From Sinohyriopsis cumingii (Eukaryota > Mollusca > Bivalvia > Unionida > Unionidae), in the NCBI GenBank assembly GCA_028554795.2, contig CM068832.1, positions 85,770,511-85,834,510 on the forward strand: a stretch of 64,000 bases of DNA, given 5' to 3'. Within the stretch, counting starts at the first letter, position 1. Each line of letters starts with the position of its first letter. Position numbers and translations under genes: made by a program. The notes under the pieces are model-generated. The model saw only the letters and a program-made list of their open reading frames with translations. It was not told where the DNA came from and did no database searches. This document shows, piece by piece, positions 31,773 through 43,371 of the stretch.

Positions 31773-34700
31773 CTATCGATCTTGCCTAGGGTTCCGTTTT
31801 ATATACAGACCAATACCGACGTGTCCATACGGTAAGGTGAAATGATTGGGAAGTCGCACTCGCTTCTGGTACACGATTTGATAGACTTTTTCCAAGGGCC
31901 GACTGATACGATGTGGTGAGTGGGTAAACGTACAATCTTGTTGGGTTGATAGGTGGTCACTTTAAAGTGTTTATCCTCTCCAGATTGCAAGGCTTCTTTC
32001 AATACCCCAAAGTTGACCACACGACTGGTACGATAATTCAGAGTCAATCCTTTCACTTTACACTCCTTGTTTGTCCCGGTATTCGTAGCCGTAATTTTTT
32101 GGACCGCCACTGACGAAACTTAGAATCTTGTCGTCGGGATGCTCGTCTGTCCAGGCTCCTAAACGGTCTCCTTTGATGTCAGGGTGCTGTTGACTCGGGT
32201 GATGGATGTAAATGCAACTGTCCGCGTCAAAGTACAGGACGCGTTCCCTTAACAGTTCTAAAGCTTCGTACAATTTTAAGCGAGCATGGGCTGTCACGTA
32301 AGCCGTAATGATGACATTTCCAAAAGGGTCGTCTTGTACAAAGTCCAGATCTTCTTCGTAATTGACCAAGATCAAATCCTCACGAACGACGTCCACATGT
32401 TTCATGTATTTGGTTTTGTCGTGAATCATCTGAAAGTAGCGGGAAGGTTCTGTCAAATATTCCGTCTTGGGTAAACACGGTCGTTGTGCCATTTTACCCC
32501 ACAAGCAATTTAACATCACTTTGGCAAACGATCGCCTTCCTTCGTTTTTCTCGATGTGATCTAAAGTAATGCCTTCTTGTGCCCAGTATTTCTCTTTGAA
32601 TTTTATTTGGTCTTCGGGAGTGTGACACGAGGAAGGATAGCCGCTGGCTTCTTGCTTCAGTTTCAAAAAGGCATCCACGTAGTCGGCGAAAATGCTTTTC
32701 TGACTGGGGTCACCCTTGTGATATTGTTGTGTCTTGGGAAAATGACAAATTTCGTACACTTCTAACACTTGGTATCCCATGTCCAGAGCTTTGAACAATT
32801 CTACGCTGACCCAGGTTCCCGTCAAAGCCCGTTCTTCCTGGGTGTGCTGACAAGTTTGGTCTTGGTTGCACGTTTCGGCACAAGTACGGCACAAAGGAAA
32901 CATCATTTTGCCTTGGCAATGGTGAGGTAAGACGGGATGGTACAAGTCCTTGGGAGGCAAAACTTTGCACTTGATCAAGCCTTCGTATTGTCGAACGTTT
33001 TTCAGGTCGATGTGTTCCGTCAACAATTGTGGGTGCCCTGCAGGAAAGCGACAATATTTGCACACGTAGGGATACAGCAAACACACGTCCAAGTATTTGA
33101 TTTCTTCTCCTTTCTCTTCGTCAGCTTGGTACAGCAAACAAGTGGCATTGGTCCTTCCTCCGTACAAACTATCCCTCGGGTTCAGGGAGTCCATGAACTG
33201 GTAACTTTCCACGAGGCGTTTAAATTTGGGATCAGTTTTCAAACGGTGATCGTATTCGTGTTCCCACATTTCCACCACTTGGTATCCTTGCTGTTCTAAC
33301 TTTAGGCGTCGCTGACAAGTGGCCTGGTACAAGTCTTCCATGATTCGTTGTAAAAACTGATTTTTAGTGCCACGGTCAGGGTAACAGACGGGACATCCGT
33401 GAAATAAGCAACCGTTAAACTCGTACACGATCTTGGGGTTTTCTAAGTCCCAGCCATCGACCGAATGCTTTCTAATGGTCTTTTCGCCCCCTCCGTTGCG
33501 GGCATGCTGAATCCATTTGTCTTCCTTGTCGCACAAGTAATGTAACCAGCGTAGGGCTTTGACCGAGTATTGACGTTTGACAAAGTTGGTCGTTTGAGGA
33601 CTGATGACAGCTACGGTGTTTTCAGGCATGAATCGTTGCCGGTACACTAAGGAACACGCTTTGGCAATGGCGCAAGCTTCTTTCAAAGGATCGACCCCTC
33701 CGTGTTCCATGAACAGTTCTCGAACTTTTCCACAGCAACGTCATAAAATGTCCACGTCGGAACGACACTACTTTAACATTTCTTCCTGAAAGTCGAAAGA
33801 TTCGGAGGCGTGAGCCTGGTACCAAGCGTAGAAAGCTTCTCGTTGATCGGTACGCATGTTGTCAGGGTCGTAATAGTGAGCCTCAGGCAAATGGGGTAGA
33901 ACGGCGTGTTGATTGGCTTCCGTATTGAAAAAGTGTGGAAAGTACCCTTTAGCCATTTCTGTCATTCCAAATGTTTTAGGCATTCGACTCAAAGGCATGG
34001 CTAAGTAGCTCATCGAATCTTTAAACTGCACTTGTCCCACTTGCATGAAAATGATTTTGGCTCCGTTCAAAGTGACTTTAGGACGTTCGGTGCCTTGTTC
34101 CGTATAGTATCTCAAAAGAAACTGTCCATCGTATCCGGAGAAATTGTGAGCCATGACGATGACAATCTCCGTAACGTTCGATGTCCTCTTGGCTCCACGT
34201 CTTGTCGATGGCGTCTAAGACTCATTGGGCAAAATCAGCTAGCTTGTTCGGTCCTAAAAAGATTTTTTCACGCCCTCCGGGAATCTTGCTGCAGTGAGGG
34301 CAATGACTGAAGATAGGTTCTTGAATGCACTTCTCGCACGCTCGATGAGCCACGCAGAAATTAGGAATGTGAATGCCGGTCTCTTGCATGCATTCGAAAT
34401 CGAAAAAGATAAAATTGCCTTTCTTCTTGTGTCCATCCTCTTTCTCTGGTTGGGGTTGGTATTTTTGCACGTAGCATTGGTGTTCCAAGTCCACGATGTG
34501 GCGACAAATGTGACATTTTGTCTTTCCTGAACATACGTGTGCGTTGGTACTATTGGTACGTAGACCTTGTCCACACGTAGGGCACAATCTCAGCAGTTGA
34601 CAAGCACATTTCTGCTGTGAACCTTGCGTCTTCAGATGTTGTTGGTAACAGGTAGGACTGACAAACGTGCGCTGACAAGCTGGACAATGCACTGGTTTTT

Positions 34701-35818
34701 GCCCTTCGCTCAGACAGGGTGGAGAGGCCAAACATCCTGAGCATTTCGATCCGCAATGTTTGTGTTGCTCTCGATTTTTATAGCCATAGTCACATTACTC
34801 ACAATAATAACCGTATCCCAGGAATCCGGTGATACTGGTAATGGTATCAAAATGGTCATCGTGATGATAGACGTGAATGTATTTTCCATCCTTAAAGTCT
34901 TTCCCTCGAAACAACAGAGGCCCACGCATTTCTTGAGGGTGCACTTTCAAGGTGTAGCGTGGAGCTAGGACATCTTGCAATTTTTGCATTTCAGGAATGC
35001 CGCAGGGTGTTTTCTTTGGGCAAGTCGGCTTGTTGCAACAGGAGTTCTGCTTCACTTCGTTGTTTGGCTCGGTCCGATTTTCGAATATTCTCCCAGGCTC
35101 TTTTCCATTCTACCGTGTCGTTTTTGTTGGCATAAGTTCGTCCCACCAATTTGGCCCTGGCTAAACACATCTGGTCTTGAGGGTTGTGAATTCGGACGAG
35201 ACTTGTTTTGGTGCTGCGAAGCTCGACCACCAATAACATCTTTTTGCGTCCAGTCCCTTGAGGAGGAGAGACGTGGGTCATGTCCAGTGTGGCTTTTCCA
35301 TCGGTGATGTCAAACTGGTCATTGGATTGTTGTACGTGTTGAATTTTGTCCATGACTTTGGAAGCGGTCAATTCTGCAGGGCTGGTAAACTCGATACGAA
35401 CAGGGGATTTCAAGCCGTCGTGTTGTATGGAAAGTCTCAAACGATCGTCTTCTTTGGGTTGACATTGTCTCTTGAGTGTGGTGAGTAAAGAATCCCACAC
35501 CCCGGTGATGAACCCCTCTGCTTTCTCCAACGGTACTTCGGACTTGAAATCTTTAAACTTCACCGTGTATTTGTAAGCCGTGGTTCTAAACGTTCTAGAG
35601 GAGCGCTTTTCGGTCTCTCAAATGGAATAGTATTTTTCAGGGTTAACTAAGGGTGGTGAACTTTGTTTAGAGGGTTTGGATTCTGGTTCACTCATGTCCT
35701 CTACAAAATCACTGGCATGAATTTGTGCCAAGACTTCAGTTCTGGTACGAGGCGATAGATCACGTTTCTGCATCTTACTTTCTTCTTCTTTCTTCTCAAA
35801 TGAATTGGATCGTTTCAT
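31773..35818 (-). pseudogene. polB: protein-primed-type family B DNA polymerase (multiple breaks)
   Basis: Replicates the linear element. It reads from the ATG at 35818 to a stop at 31773-31775, about 1,340 codons, normal for Polintons. Exonuclease motifs are visible as FFDFE near 34.40 kb, HNFSGYDGQF near 34.13 kb and CRSDVDIL near 33.75 kb. Polymerase motifs are D-x-x-L-L-Y-P (33089-33069), KVMLN...WGK (about 32.50 kb) and YFDADS (32234-32217), where the usual Thr between the Asp residues is Ala. A Cys-rich region (34.45-34.73 kb) resembles zinc fingers. Breaks: TGA 35618-35620, frameshift near 35.02 kb, TAA 34795-34797, TGA 34222-34224, frameshift near 34.15 kb, TAG 33768-33770, TGA 33741-33743 and frameshifts near 32.08 and 31.88 kb. 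The 550-codon palm region (33710-32058) is open. Confidence 0.92.
31796..31806 (-). promoter_or_regulatory. TATA box of the BIR gene
   Basis: GTATATAAAAC on the - strand, about 56-66 nt before the ATG at 31740, located within the last codons of the polymerase gene. Confidence 0.5.
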
Positions 35819-35860
35819 CTTGAGTGAAAAACGTCAAATGACTCAAGTTTAACACCATGG

Positions 35861-35898
35861 ACTAATTTATAGTCATGGCAGACCAGCGTATATAAAAG
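35861..35898. promoter_or_regulatory. bidirectional promoter between polB and the zinc-knuckle gene
   Basis: The 133-base gap between the ATGs at 35818 (-) and 35952 (+) holds TATAAATT on the - strand (35871-35864) and TATATAAAAG on the + strand (35889-35898). Each lies 46-63 nt before its ATG, so the two genes diverge from one short control region. Confidence 0.65.
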
Positions 35899-35951
35899 GG
35901 TATTTGTCTTGTCCTTTCACTATTCATTTCACTCTCAAACCGAGCACAACG

Positions 35952-36425
35952 ATGGAAGAGACTACCCAGATGGAACGTTTCATCAGAGCTTTGCGAGGGG
36001 TCGTTAGAAAATTCTCTTCAGACCAGCCGACGGACTACTCTCCTTCCTTTCGAGATAAAAGTGAAGATACTTGTTATATCTATCAGAAGAATGGGCATTG
36101 GTCTTCAGAGTGTCCAGACCGTCAAAATAGAAAAAAAGGGGTTAGAAAAGACAAAAGTCAAGATACCTCTTATTATTGTCAAGAAAAAGGACATTGGTCT
36201 CCAGATTGCCCTAAGAAACAAGAGGAGCAAGAAGAGAGGGATTCTGGAGAGGAAGAAGAAGAGGAAGAAAGTAAACAATTCTATTTACAAGAGGCAAAGA
36301 AAAAGAAACAGGAGAAGAAAAGAAGAAGGGAAGAAAGTGAGGAAGAAGAAGAGGAAAAGACTGTGACGGTGAAGAAATTGAAAAAAAACAGAGAGAGTAA
36401 ACAAAGAAACAGAAGAAGTCTATGA
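35952..36425 (+). CDS. protein with two degenerate zinc knuckles and an acidic/basic tail
   Basis: Intact 157 residues from the ATG at 35952, the only clear + strand gene of element B. Two CCHC-like units of retroviral-nucleocapsid style are seen. In the first (about residues 38-52) the second Cys is Tyr (C-x2-Y-x4-H-x4-C); in the second (about 68-81) the first Cys is Ser (S-x2-C-x4-H-x4-C). The C-terminal half alternates Glu-rich and Lys/Arg-rich runs. It probably binds nucleic acid or a partner, though neither knuckle has all four ligands. A TATA box at 35889 and AATAAA at 36482 suggest ordinary poly(A) transcription, unlike X1-X5. Confidence 0.7.
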   Translation: MEETTQMERFIRALRGVVRKFSSDQPTDYSPSFRDKSEDTCYIYQKNGHWSSECPDRQNRKKGVRKDKSQDTSYYCQEKGHWSPDCPKKQEEQEERDSGEEEEEEESKQFYLQEAKKKKQEKKRRREESEEEEEEKTVTVKKLKKNRESKQRNRRSL

Positions 36426-36481
36426 ACTTTTTAAAGTGCTCTGTTGTGAATTGTGAATTGGATTGTAACTATTGATAAAAG

Positions 36482-36487
36482 AATAAA
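36482..36487 (+). promoter_or_regulatory. poly(A) signal of the zinc-knuckle gene
   Basis: AATAAA 57 nt after the stop codon at 36425, followed by GT-rich sequence (TAGGTGTCTTTGAG). Confidence 0.6.
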
Positions 36488-36614
36488 TTAGGTATAAAAA
36501 GGTAGGTGTCTTTGAGTTTTGATTTTAAATAAGAAGCTACACTCACGCACTCATATACACGTACTATAGGGGTAAAATGTTTTTTTTTTTTTTTTTTTTG
36601 AGTTATTGGCAATT

Positions 36615-36661
36615 GAAAGTCTATCTCTTTTCGAGAGAAGTGGGTGGCCCTGAAAAGGTCC
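36615..36661 (-). terminator. histone-type 3' end of X5: stem-loop plus U7-like element
   Basis: The - strand reads GGACCTTTTCAGGGCC at 36661-36646 (one A-G mismatch in the stem), then ACCCA, then CTCTCGAAAAGAGATAG. The stem-loop begins 26 nt after the X5 stop, the same spacing as X1 at the other end of the element. It lies outside the terminal repeat, so it is an additional copy. Confidence 0.72.
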
Positions 36662-36686
36662 CTTGGATTTTGGTGTAGGGGTGAGT

Positions 36687-37260
36687 TTAAGCAATCAACT
36701 TTAACTGCCTTAAGCCTTTGCCACGGCCGAGGCCTACTTCTGATGATGATGATGATGATTTGGTTGAAATCACTAAGGGTGGTGCGGTAGCCTTAGTCAC
36801 AGGGTTGGCGTGTTTAGCTCGGGAAGGTCGTATTCTCTTCGGTCGTGATAAAGAAGTCTGATACATTTGTTTCAGACTTCTTAACTCCGCTAAAATGTCT
36901 AACAGTACCGTGACCGTTTGAATTTCACCCTCTTGTTTCTTTGCTGCTTCTTCTTCTTGTTAATTTTTTTCTTACCTCTTCTTGCTGTTCTTGCTGTGAA
37001 AGAAAAGCTTGTTCCGCTTCCTTTTGTCGTTGTATAAATTTCTCCAATTCTTCTTTCTGTCTCTGTCTAAAATTCTCCACTTGCGGTAATGAAGAAGGTG
37101 ACGAAGGTTCCGGAACAAATTCTTGCGAGGTAAGAAAATCCACAAAATCCCAGTTTACCTCTTCTGAAAGTAAGTCCGGGTTTCCTTGGGTGTTCTCCAC
37201 TGCTGGTGCACCCCAATGGATCGTTTTCTGAGTTTCCATCCTGTTGAATAACTGTCGCAT
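36687..37260 (-). pseudogene. X5: coiled-coil accessory protein, frame change in an A7 run
   Basis: The ATG at 37260 (MRQLFNRM) opens a frame with an acidic middle and a Gln/Glu/Lys coiled coil (FRQRQKEELEKFIQRQKEAE). It stops at 36925, while another frame continues from an AAAAAAA run near 36968 through a Leu-rich helix, basic SRPKRIRPSRAKH and a poly-Ser stretch to a VGLGRGKG tail, stopping at 36687. The correct distance from this second stop to the stem-loop supports the frame change, which may be a mutation, an assembly error or a programmed shift. A TATATA at 37290-37296 and an E-box CACGTG at 37300-37305 lie upstream. An open but ATG-less extension reaches 37386. Confidence 0.5.
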
Positions 37261-37699
37261 AGATTGACTGCACACAGGCGCTAGCGAATCTATATAGACC
37301 ACGTGACGCCACAGACTGTTCTCTTTGGATTGGATGCGGGCTGACTGAATTTTGTAACGCGTGTTTGGATTGGTGAATGAACTCAATCAGTTTCAATCCT
37401 TCCTGTACCTATAAATAAGCGCAGTTCACTGCATTGATTCACCTGTTCTCGGCGCCTCAAGATGTGGACCACAGTCGAATCATCAACCCTTGTGTCTTCG
37501 ATGATGTTCAGGACGGACATACCGATGTATGTCCGATCCGAATGACAGTTGTCCATAGGACCGCCAGGATGCCTCAAAAAACAGATGAATGGAGAGGCAA
37601 GGATGCCTCAAAAGGGTCCTGATTTACGGTCCTACAGTGAGACGAAGCCTAAGGACAAGAAGAAGTCACAGATGCCCTTTATGTTAAGGGCATATATAA

Positions 37700-38060
37700 A
37701 CCCAAAGGCCCTTTTCAGGGCCACTCACATCTCTCTAAAAGAGATAGACTTTCAATTGCCTACCCCATTTTTATAATTTTTTTTAAGTTTTATTTTATTT
37801 TATTTTATTTTATTGTTTTATTTTAAAAAAAAAAAACAAAAAAAATCCCATGTCCAAATCCCCTTGTCCCAATAATTGCTTTTATCTCCCATGTTAAATT
37901 TCCCTTGTCCTTAGGCTTACCCACACTCTATTCCCATGTTCAATTCCCCTTGTCCCTAGAGTGTCCCAGCAATTTTTCCCATGTTAAATTTCCGTTGACC
38001 CCAGAGTGTCCCAAGGTGTTTTTTAATGGCAAGTCCCATTGTCCCTAGGGTGTCCCCATT
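37700..38060. repeat. right terminal inverted repeat of element B
   Basis: Reverse complement of 17888-18250, ending GGGTGTCCCCATTCACTACT at 38067. It includes the outward-facing histone-type stem-loop and an A/T-rich (TTTTA)n block at 37.77-37.84 kb. Confidence 0.92.
37707..37753 (+). terminator. histone-type 3' end in the right terminal repeat
   Basis: The + strand reads GGCCCTTTTCAGGGCC at 37707-37722, a perfect 6-bp stem with TTTC loop, followed by ACTCA and CTCTCTAAAAGAGATAG. It is the terminal-repeat counterpart of the X1 site and faces outward. The only upstream + frame with a TATA (TATAAATAAG from 37412) and ATG is 27 codons (37462-37545), so it may serve a vestigial transcript. Confidence 0.6.
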
Positions 38061-38065
38061 CACTA

Positions 38066-38240
<175 letters not shown>

Positions 38241-41200
38241 TTGGAAATTCCTGCTCACAGATTTGCTCGCAGCATATATTTGCATGAATATTCACCCTTC
38301 ATCCACAACACCTGCTTATCAAAGCCTTTGCGAAAAATTTATTTGTCTCAACAATGCCCCTAGAACTGAGGATTGCGACTGAGATGAGAAAATTGTGCGC
38401 AAGCCTTTTTCGTATGCCATATCCCAGTGAAAGAATCCGTGATCCAGCATACAGATCGCAATGATGCCCATTTAAAGACAAGCTCTATTATTAAACAAAT
38501 ATTGAAAAATCAAACCTTGTCGACGATGCAATAACGATAGATTTGGAGCTACGCTGTTTGGTGCCCGATAATACATATAACTGATTGGTAACGTTACAGC
38601 CGGTCACAACCGTGTCAAAGATATATTAAAGAGAGTTTAGGACAAACATTTACACTACTGATCAGAATAACAAAATATATAACAGATACGGCACCAAAAA
38701 CTCGCGGCATTAACCGAACGTACAACAGCGGCTGATATGAAAGCAGAGGAACGTTTTCAAAAAAGTAAAAAAAAAATTAGCAAAGCAGCGGAAATTTATA
38801 TAGTTTTATTATGGCAGAAAGAAACACAAAAATGAGCTAAACAAACCCGAAATAGTTGATCAAGACACTAAATACTAGCAAGCTCTCATGGGAAATCATG
38901 ATTCTTCTGGAAACACTAGTATAGTCTGTATATTCGCTCACGAAACAACGCACGAAAAGTCATTAAAGAGTCCGCATCGATTTGACAGCTGTTGTTCACC
39001 AAACATATCATGGAGCGGGGTCGTCATTGTTTACGTCAATGCTTAACGTAGAAACTACAACATATATATTCACCCAGATGATTACAATTTAATCAACAAA
39101 ACCAGATTGTTATGGGACACATCAACATTTCTTACCCTTTTATTACAATTCGCCTATTATTCGAACACGGCTGTTTAGGGTCTTAATGAAAATGACCTGC
39201 TGGTGTTTTCTCTAGACTGTGGATAACTTGGGGTCAGGCAGAAATTCCCAGAGGCGCATATGATATTGCATCAATTAATGATGAAGTCGGACGAAGGCTT
39301 TCATTGGTGTCCCAGGCAAAGACTATAAACGTTTCATACATTAAAACACTCAGATAAGTCATCCCGACTGAATCTCGACATTACAATATTAACCTTACCC
39401 TGCAGTCGTTGAGAACAGTTTTCGGTTTGCCAAATATATTCTCGACAATAAACAAATTATGCGCCCAGGATCTGGAGGGTCTACATACCATATCACGCAA
39501 GATATATCCCGTATTTTTCGATGAGTCAGATCAATCTAACCTGTGACGCCATTAGCAGCTGTTAGAAAAACAGGACTTCCAAAGGAGTATACGGTCAATT
39601 TTGTTTATCATTTGGTCTTTCTAAAAATATGGATCCATGTGACTTAACATCATTTACACTCTCTCCTGTTTGTTTCACGTTATAATGTACGCTTAATAGT
39701 ATGATAAAGTGTTACATAATAAGGCAAGATATAACTTGGATTCGCCTTAGATCGATTTGATCATTTTTGTTGTACATTCGTACAACGTTACCTAGGGTGG
39801 ATAATTGTTTTTCTAGTTAAGCAACTGAACTAGCATGTATCTCGTTGTAGATCGCTTGCAGCGAGACACATTAAATCACAGTATGCACGGGTATTTTACC
39901 CTAACTAATACTCAATCTTGTGTAGATTTAAGGCACATTGCTTTTGTAACTGACACACTTGTCTTTGGATCTGTTCAAGGAGATTATATTCTCCATCTTT
40001 GTTCTACAGCATTGGGGTAAGTGTCACAATTTTATTTTATTTGATATGTGAAGCATATTCAGTTTTTAATGTTTTAGCGTAAAATGATGTCTTTATCACC
40101 ACTACGCAGATTTGAAACGTTGTGAACTTTTGAATTATTAGAACTTGTTATCAAGAGTTTAATTTAGTAGCATGTTTGTAAAAAAAATTAATTCCGTACC
40201 TTTTATTATGACCAGTTACGATTTATTGTAGCTGTCTGTGTGTACGTGTGTGCGGGTATATCAGGCTGTCGGTCTGGCCGTGCGTGTGTCTGTATGGGGA
40301 TGGAAGATGACGTGACCATCAGGGCCATACAAGTAAGGAACCGTTGGTTTGTAAACTTATGCGCATATTTGATCCAAAAATGGTGTGTGTGTGGTCAATA
40401 CAAGTGTGGGCCAACCCAAGAATTCAGGACAACTGTGTAATTTGTCAATGGACACGTTTGCAACAAATTGCTGCGTCACGAGTGATATGTTTGTTTCAAT
40501 TGATTATGTTGTTTACAACTGAATCATTTTCGTTACATGATATTATTGGAATCGTACTTTCATTACTTGAGTTTATTTGATCTTACTTTCATTGCACGAG
40601 ATTAAGTGAATCTTACTTTCATTATCTGAGATTATATGAATCTTACCTTCATACATGAGAACATATGAATCACATTATTAGTTTCCCATTTGTGAATGAT
40701 TGGGTGAAGCAATTGAACGAATCGTGTGTTTAGAGTTTGAAATAATAACACTGTATTTGTAGAGTATATACATATTTGTATTAATTCATTTAATAAACTT
40801 ACATCTTTCGTCACATTGTGTTGTGTTGACATTTAATACAAGCGTCCATGCAGGTCAAGTCCTGTTACAGAAACGCTTATTAAAATTTACGGACATGATT
40901 CATAATAAAACGGAGTTAACAGCGGAATTGTTGATGAAGTTGAACCATGCGATATTGTGGTTTTTTGGATATCAAACTGGAAGACTCAGGATATCCAATG
41001 TAGAAATTGAAGATGTAGTGAAACCGCAAGGAAAGCATTCTTTGAATGACTGCATACAATATAATCAGAGATTTTGGTGTGCGGTTTTCACGTTTACAAA
41101 CACGTGAAAACTAGGACAAAATTAGGATGACCATCCGGTGTAACAGCAGACAAGCGCTGTTTCTACTATGGTGAAGTGACGTTCACCGCTGAATTAACCA

Positions 41201-43249
41201 CGTTTACATTTTCCAGGGAATGTGCCAACATATATTGACTCACCTATAGAGAGCAAGAGCTTTCTACTGTTATTCAACAAGGACGCACTTGTCGGAGTGA
41301 TATATCTCGGACGAAAATGATCGATAGAGTAAATCAAGGTACAAGGGTAATCGGTCTATTTATAAATGAATGTGGCACTAAACCTTAAGAATGCACAGCT
41401 GCGGAATAGGTTGATCTTCCCCCAAATATATTCCTTATGATTCTATGAAATAAACTGCTTGGTTGGCAGAGGATGAACATAATGCACCTGAAGAAAGAAA
41501 AGCATGTCTAGCAATTATAATACGCGATCACAATATTTATATAAAGACTAAGAGAGACCCTCGATGCCATCGATGGGAGAAAGATATCGAATCGGAACGT
41601 CAAATAAGAGACCAAATCCCAAAGAGAAAGAGTGCGTGTGCTTGTACATACTTAGGGAATCGTTGTTCCATCACTTATTTAGCCGTGGTGTAGAGAGAAT
41701 CGAGACTACATCGACTGTTATAATACACCAATCAGAATTGATGTGGAAGCATATCAATAGTATCAAGTGTGACTGGCTGCGTCGGTAAAATACTCTCGTC
41801 ACAACTGCATGCGCGTCCATTCAGTGCAGCTCTAGGTGGCAGATATCATCAATATAATTACCAAACTGTACACGATGCCTATTGAGAATAAAACGAGATT
41901 CACACTTTGTTGTATGAAATCGGAAAATAACGTCCAGATTTGTAACCGGCGTAAACATGCAGTAAAAATATTAAACTATATATATGTCAAGCATTTCCAT
42001 TACATACTATTGCATACATACATCACCTGCATAAATTATATTCATGTACAAGAAGTCTAATAAACGCATGGAATCAGCTCAGCCAGATTTATTTTAGAAC
42101 CATTAAATAGGTTCGTAGGACGTGCAGCAAGTTCAGCTGTATCGCAAAACTAATACATTATATTATAGAACCACGATATAGAAAAGTAGCCCAACATATA
42201 GCAAACGACATTATAGATAACACCAGAGAAAAAACGAAGTTTGAATACCCAGGTCATAATTCATCTGTTTTACTCAATCATTGTCAATATTAGGTACCAC
42301 GTGATCATTAAAGCAGAGAATGTATGTGCCGCACTTGTTGAGTATTATAGTAAAATATCGTGTTTTTTGCTGATTGATCAAGTTGGAAGGCTCCTAAGTC
42401 GCATGTCATGTCTCGTCTAGGGATCGTTATGGTAACGATGTTCAACATGTGATGACAAAATCATTTGATACCAGGCAGTAAAAGGTTTTAATCTGGACAA
42501 GTGCAGATATAGAAAACCTCCATTATAATACTACTACAACGAAACCAGCTGTTTATCCTGTGTATTCAATTTGAATACACAGGGTAAATTGTTTTACACT
42601 GCTGGATAAAATCGCCGCATGTGTTAGTGATCAGAAATGTTCTTTTACCTATTTGAGACACTTTTAAGCAATTTTTGCATATCACTGATACCGTAAGATC
42701 TTGCAATTTACTTCCTTGAATATTGTACTACTGTACGGTGCAAGAACGATCTATAAATGGTCAACATATATATGACATTAGTCGATAACAACATTTTATC
42801 AGATCGAAGCATTCTGTTCCAGCCAGATTACTTCAGCGTAGTTGGGTAAGTTTGCTTATATACCCAACTCACTGTTTATAGTGACATATTTTAGAAGCCA
42901 CTTCATTTCATTGCACATCTACTTGCAAATATTGATCTGTCAATGTTCTGATTTGTAACCAATTCAACAACTTGAGGTAGTTCCGTTCAAAAATAAATAT
43001 TAAGGAAAAGGCAAGAATGCACGTTATAGGACTGGTGTAAATGAGGCTACCTGCAAGTGGAGTTTTATGTTTTATCTGCTTGATTTGGGTTTCCATTATG
43101 GTTCTTTATTACTTGTAAACTTACTGAAAGAGGCACTCCTTTTCAAGGTAACGATAAAACATTTCTAATACGATATAAGCACAATTGCACATAATTATGC
43201 AATTTAAATGATTATCTTTCTTCTTGAGAACCTAAAACCTAACATACAA
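38241..43249. other. host-like intergenic DNA, no gene seen
   Basis: AT-rich, short frames only. It contains an 18-bp-arm palindrome at 42552-42588 and a smaller hairpin near 42839-42868, described separately. Confidence 0.6.
42552..42588. repeat. near-perfect palindrome (18-bp arms)
   Basis: TTTATCCTGTGTATTCAA and its reverse complement flank a single base at 42570, with 17 of 18 positions pairing. This may be the centre of a palindromic MITE; no flanking duplication was recognised. Confidence 0.7.
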
Positions 43250-43345
43250 ATATAATATAATATAATATAATATAATATAATATAATATAATATAATATAA
43301 TATAATATAATATAATATAATATCAAATTATATAATATAATATTT
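43250..43345. repeat. (TATAA)n pentanucleotide microsatellite
   Basis: Regular 5-base repeat for about 75 bases with a short interrupted extension. It lies immediately before a SINE. Confidence 0.95.
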
Positions 43346-43371
43346 TTCTTCCTTATGTCTTTGTCACGTAC

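Noticed and set aside
32937..33299. 120-codon + strand frame
   Set aside because: Antisense shadow of the polymerase palm region.
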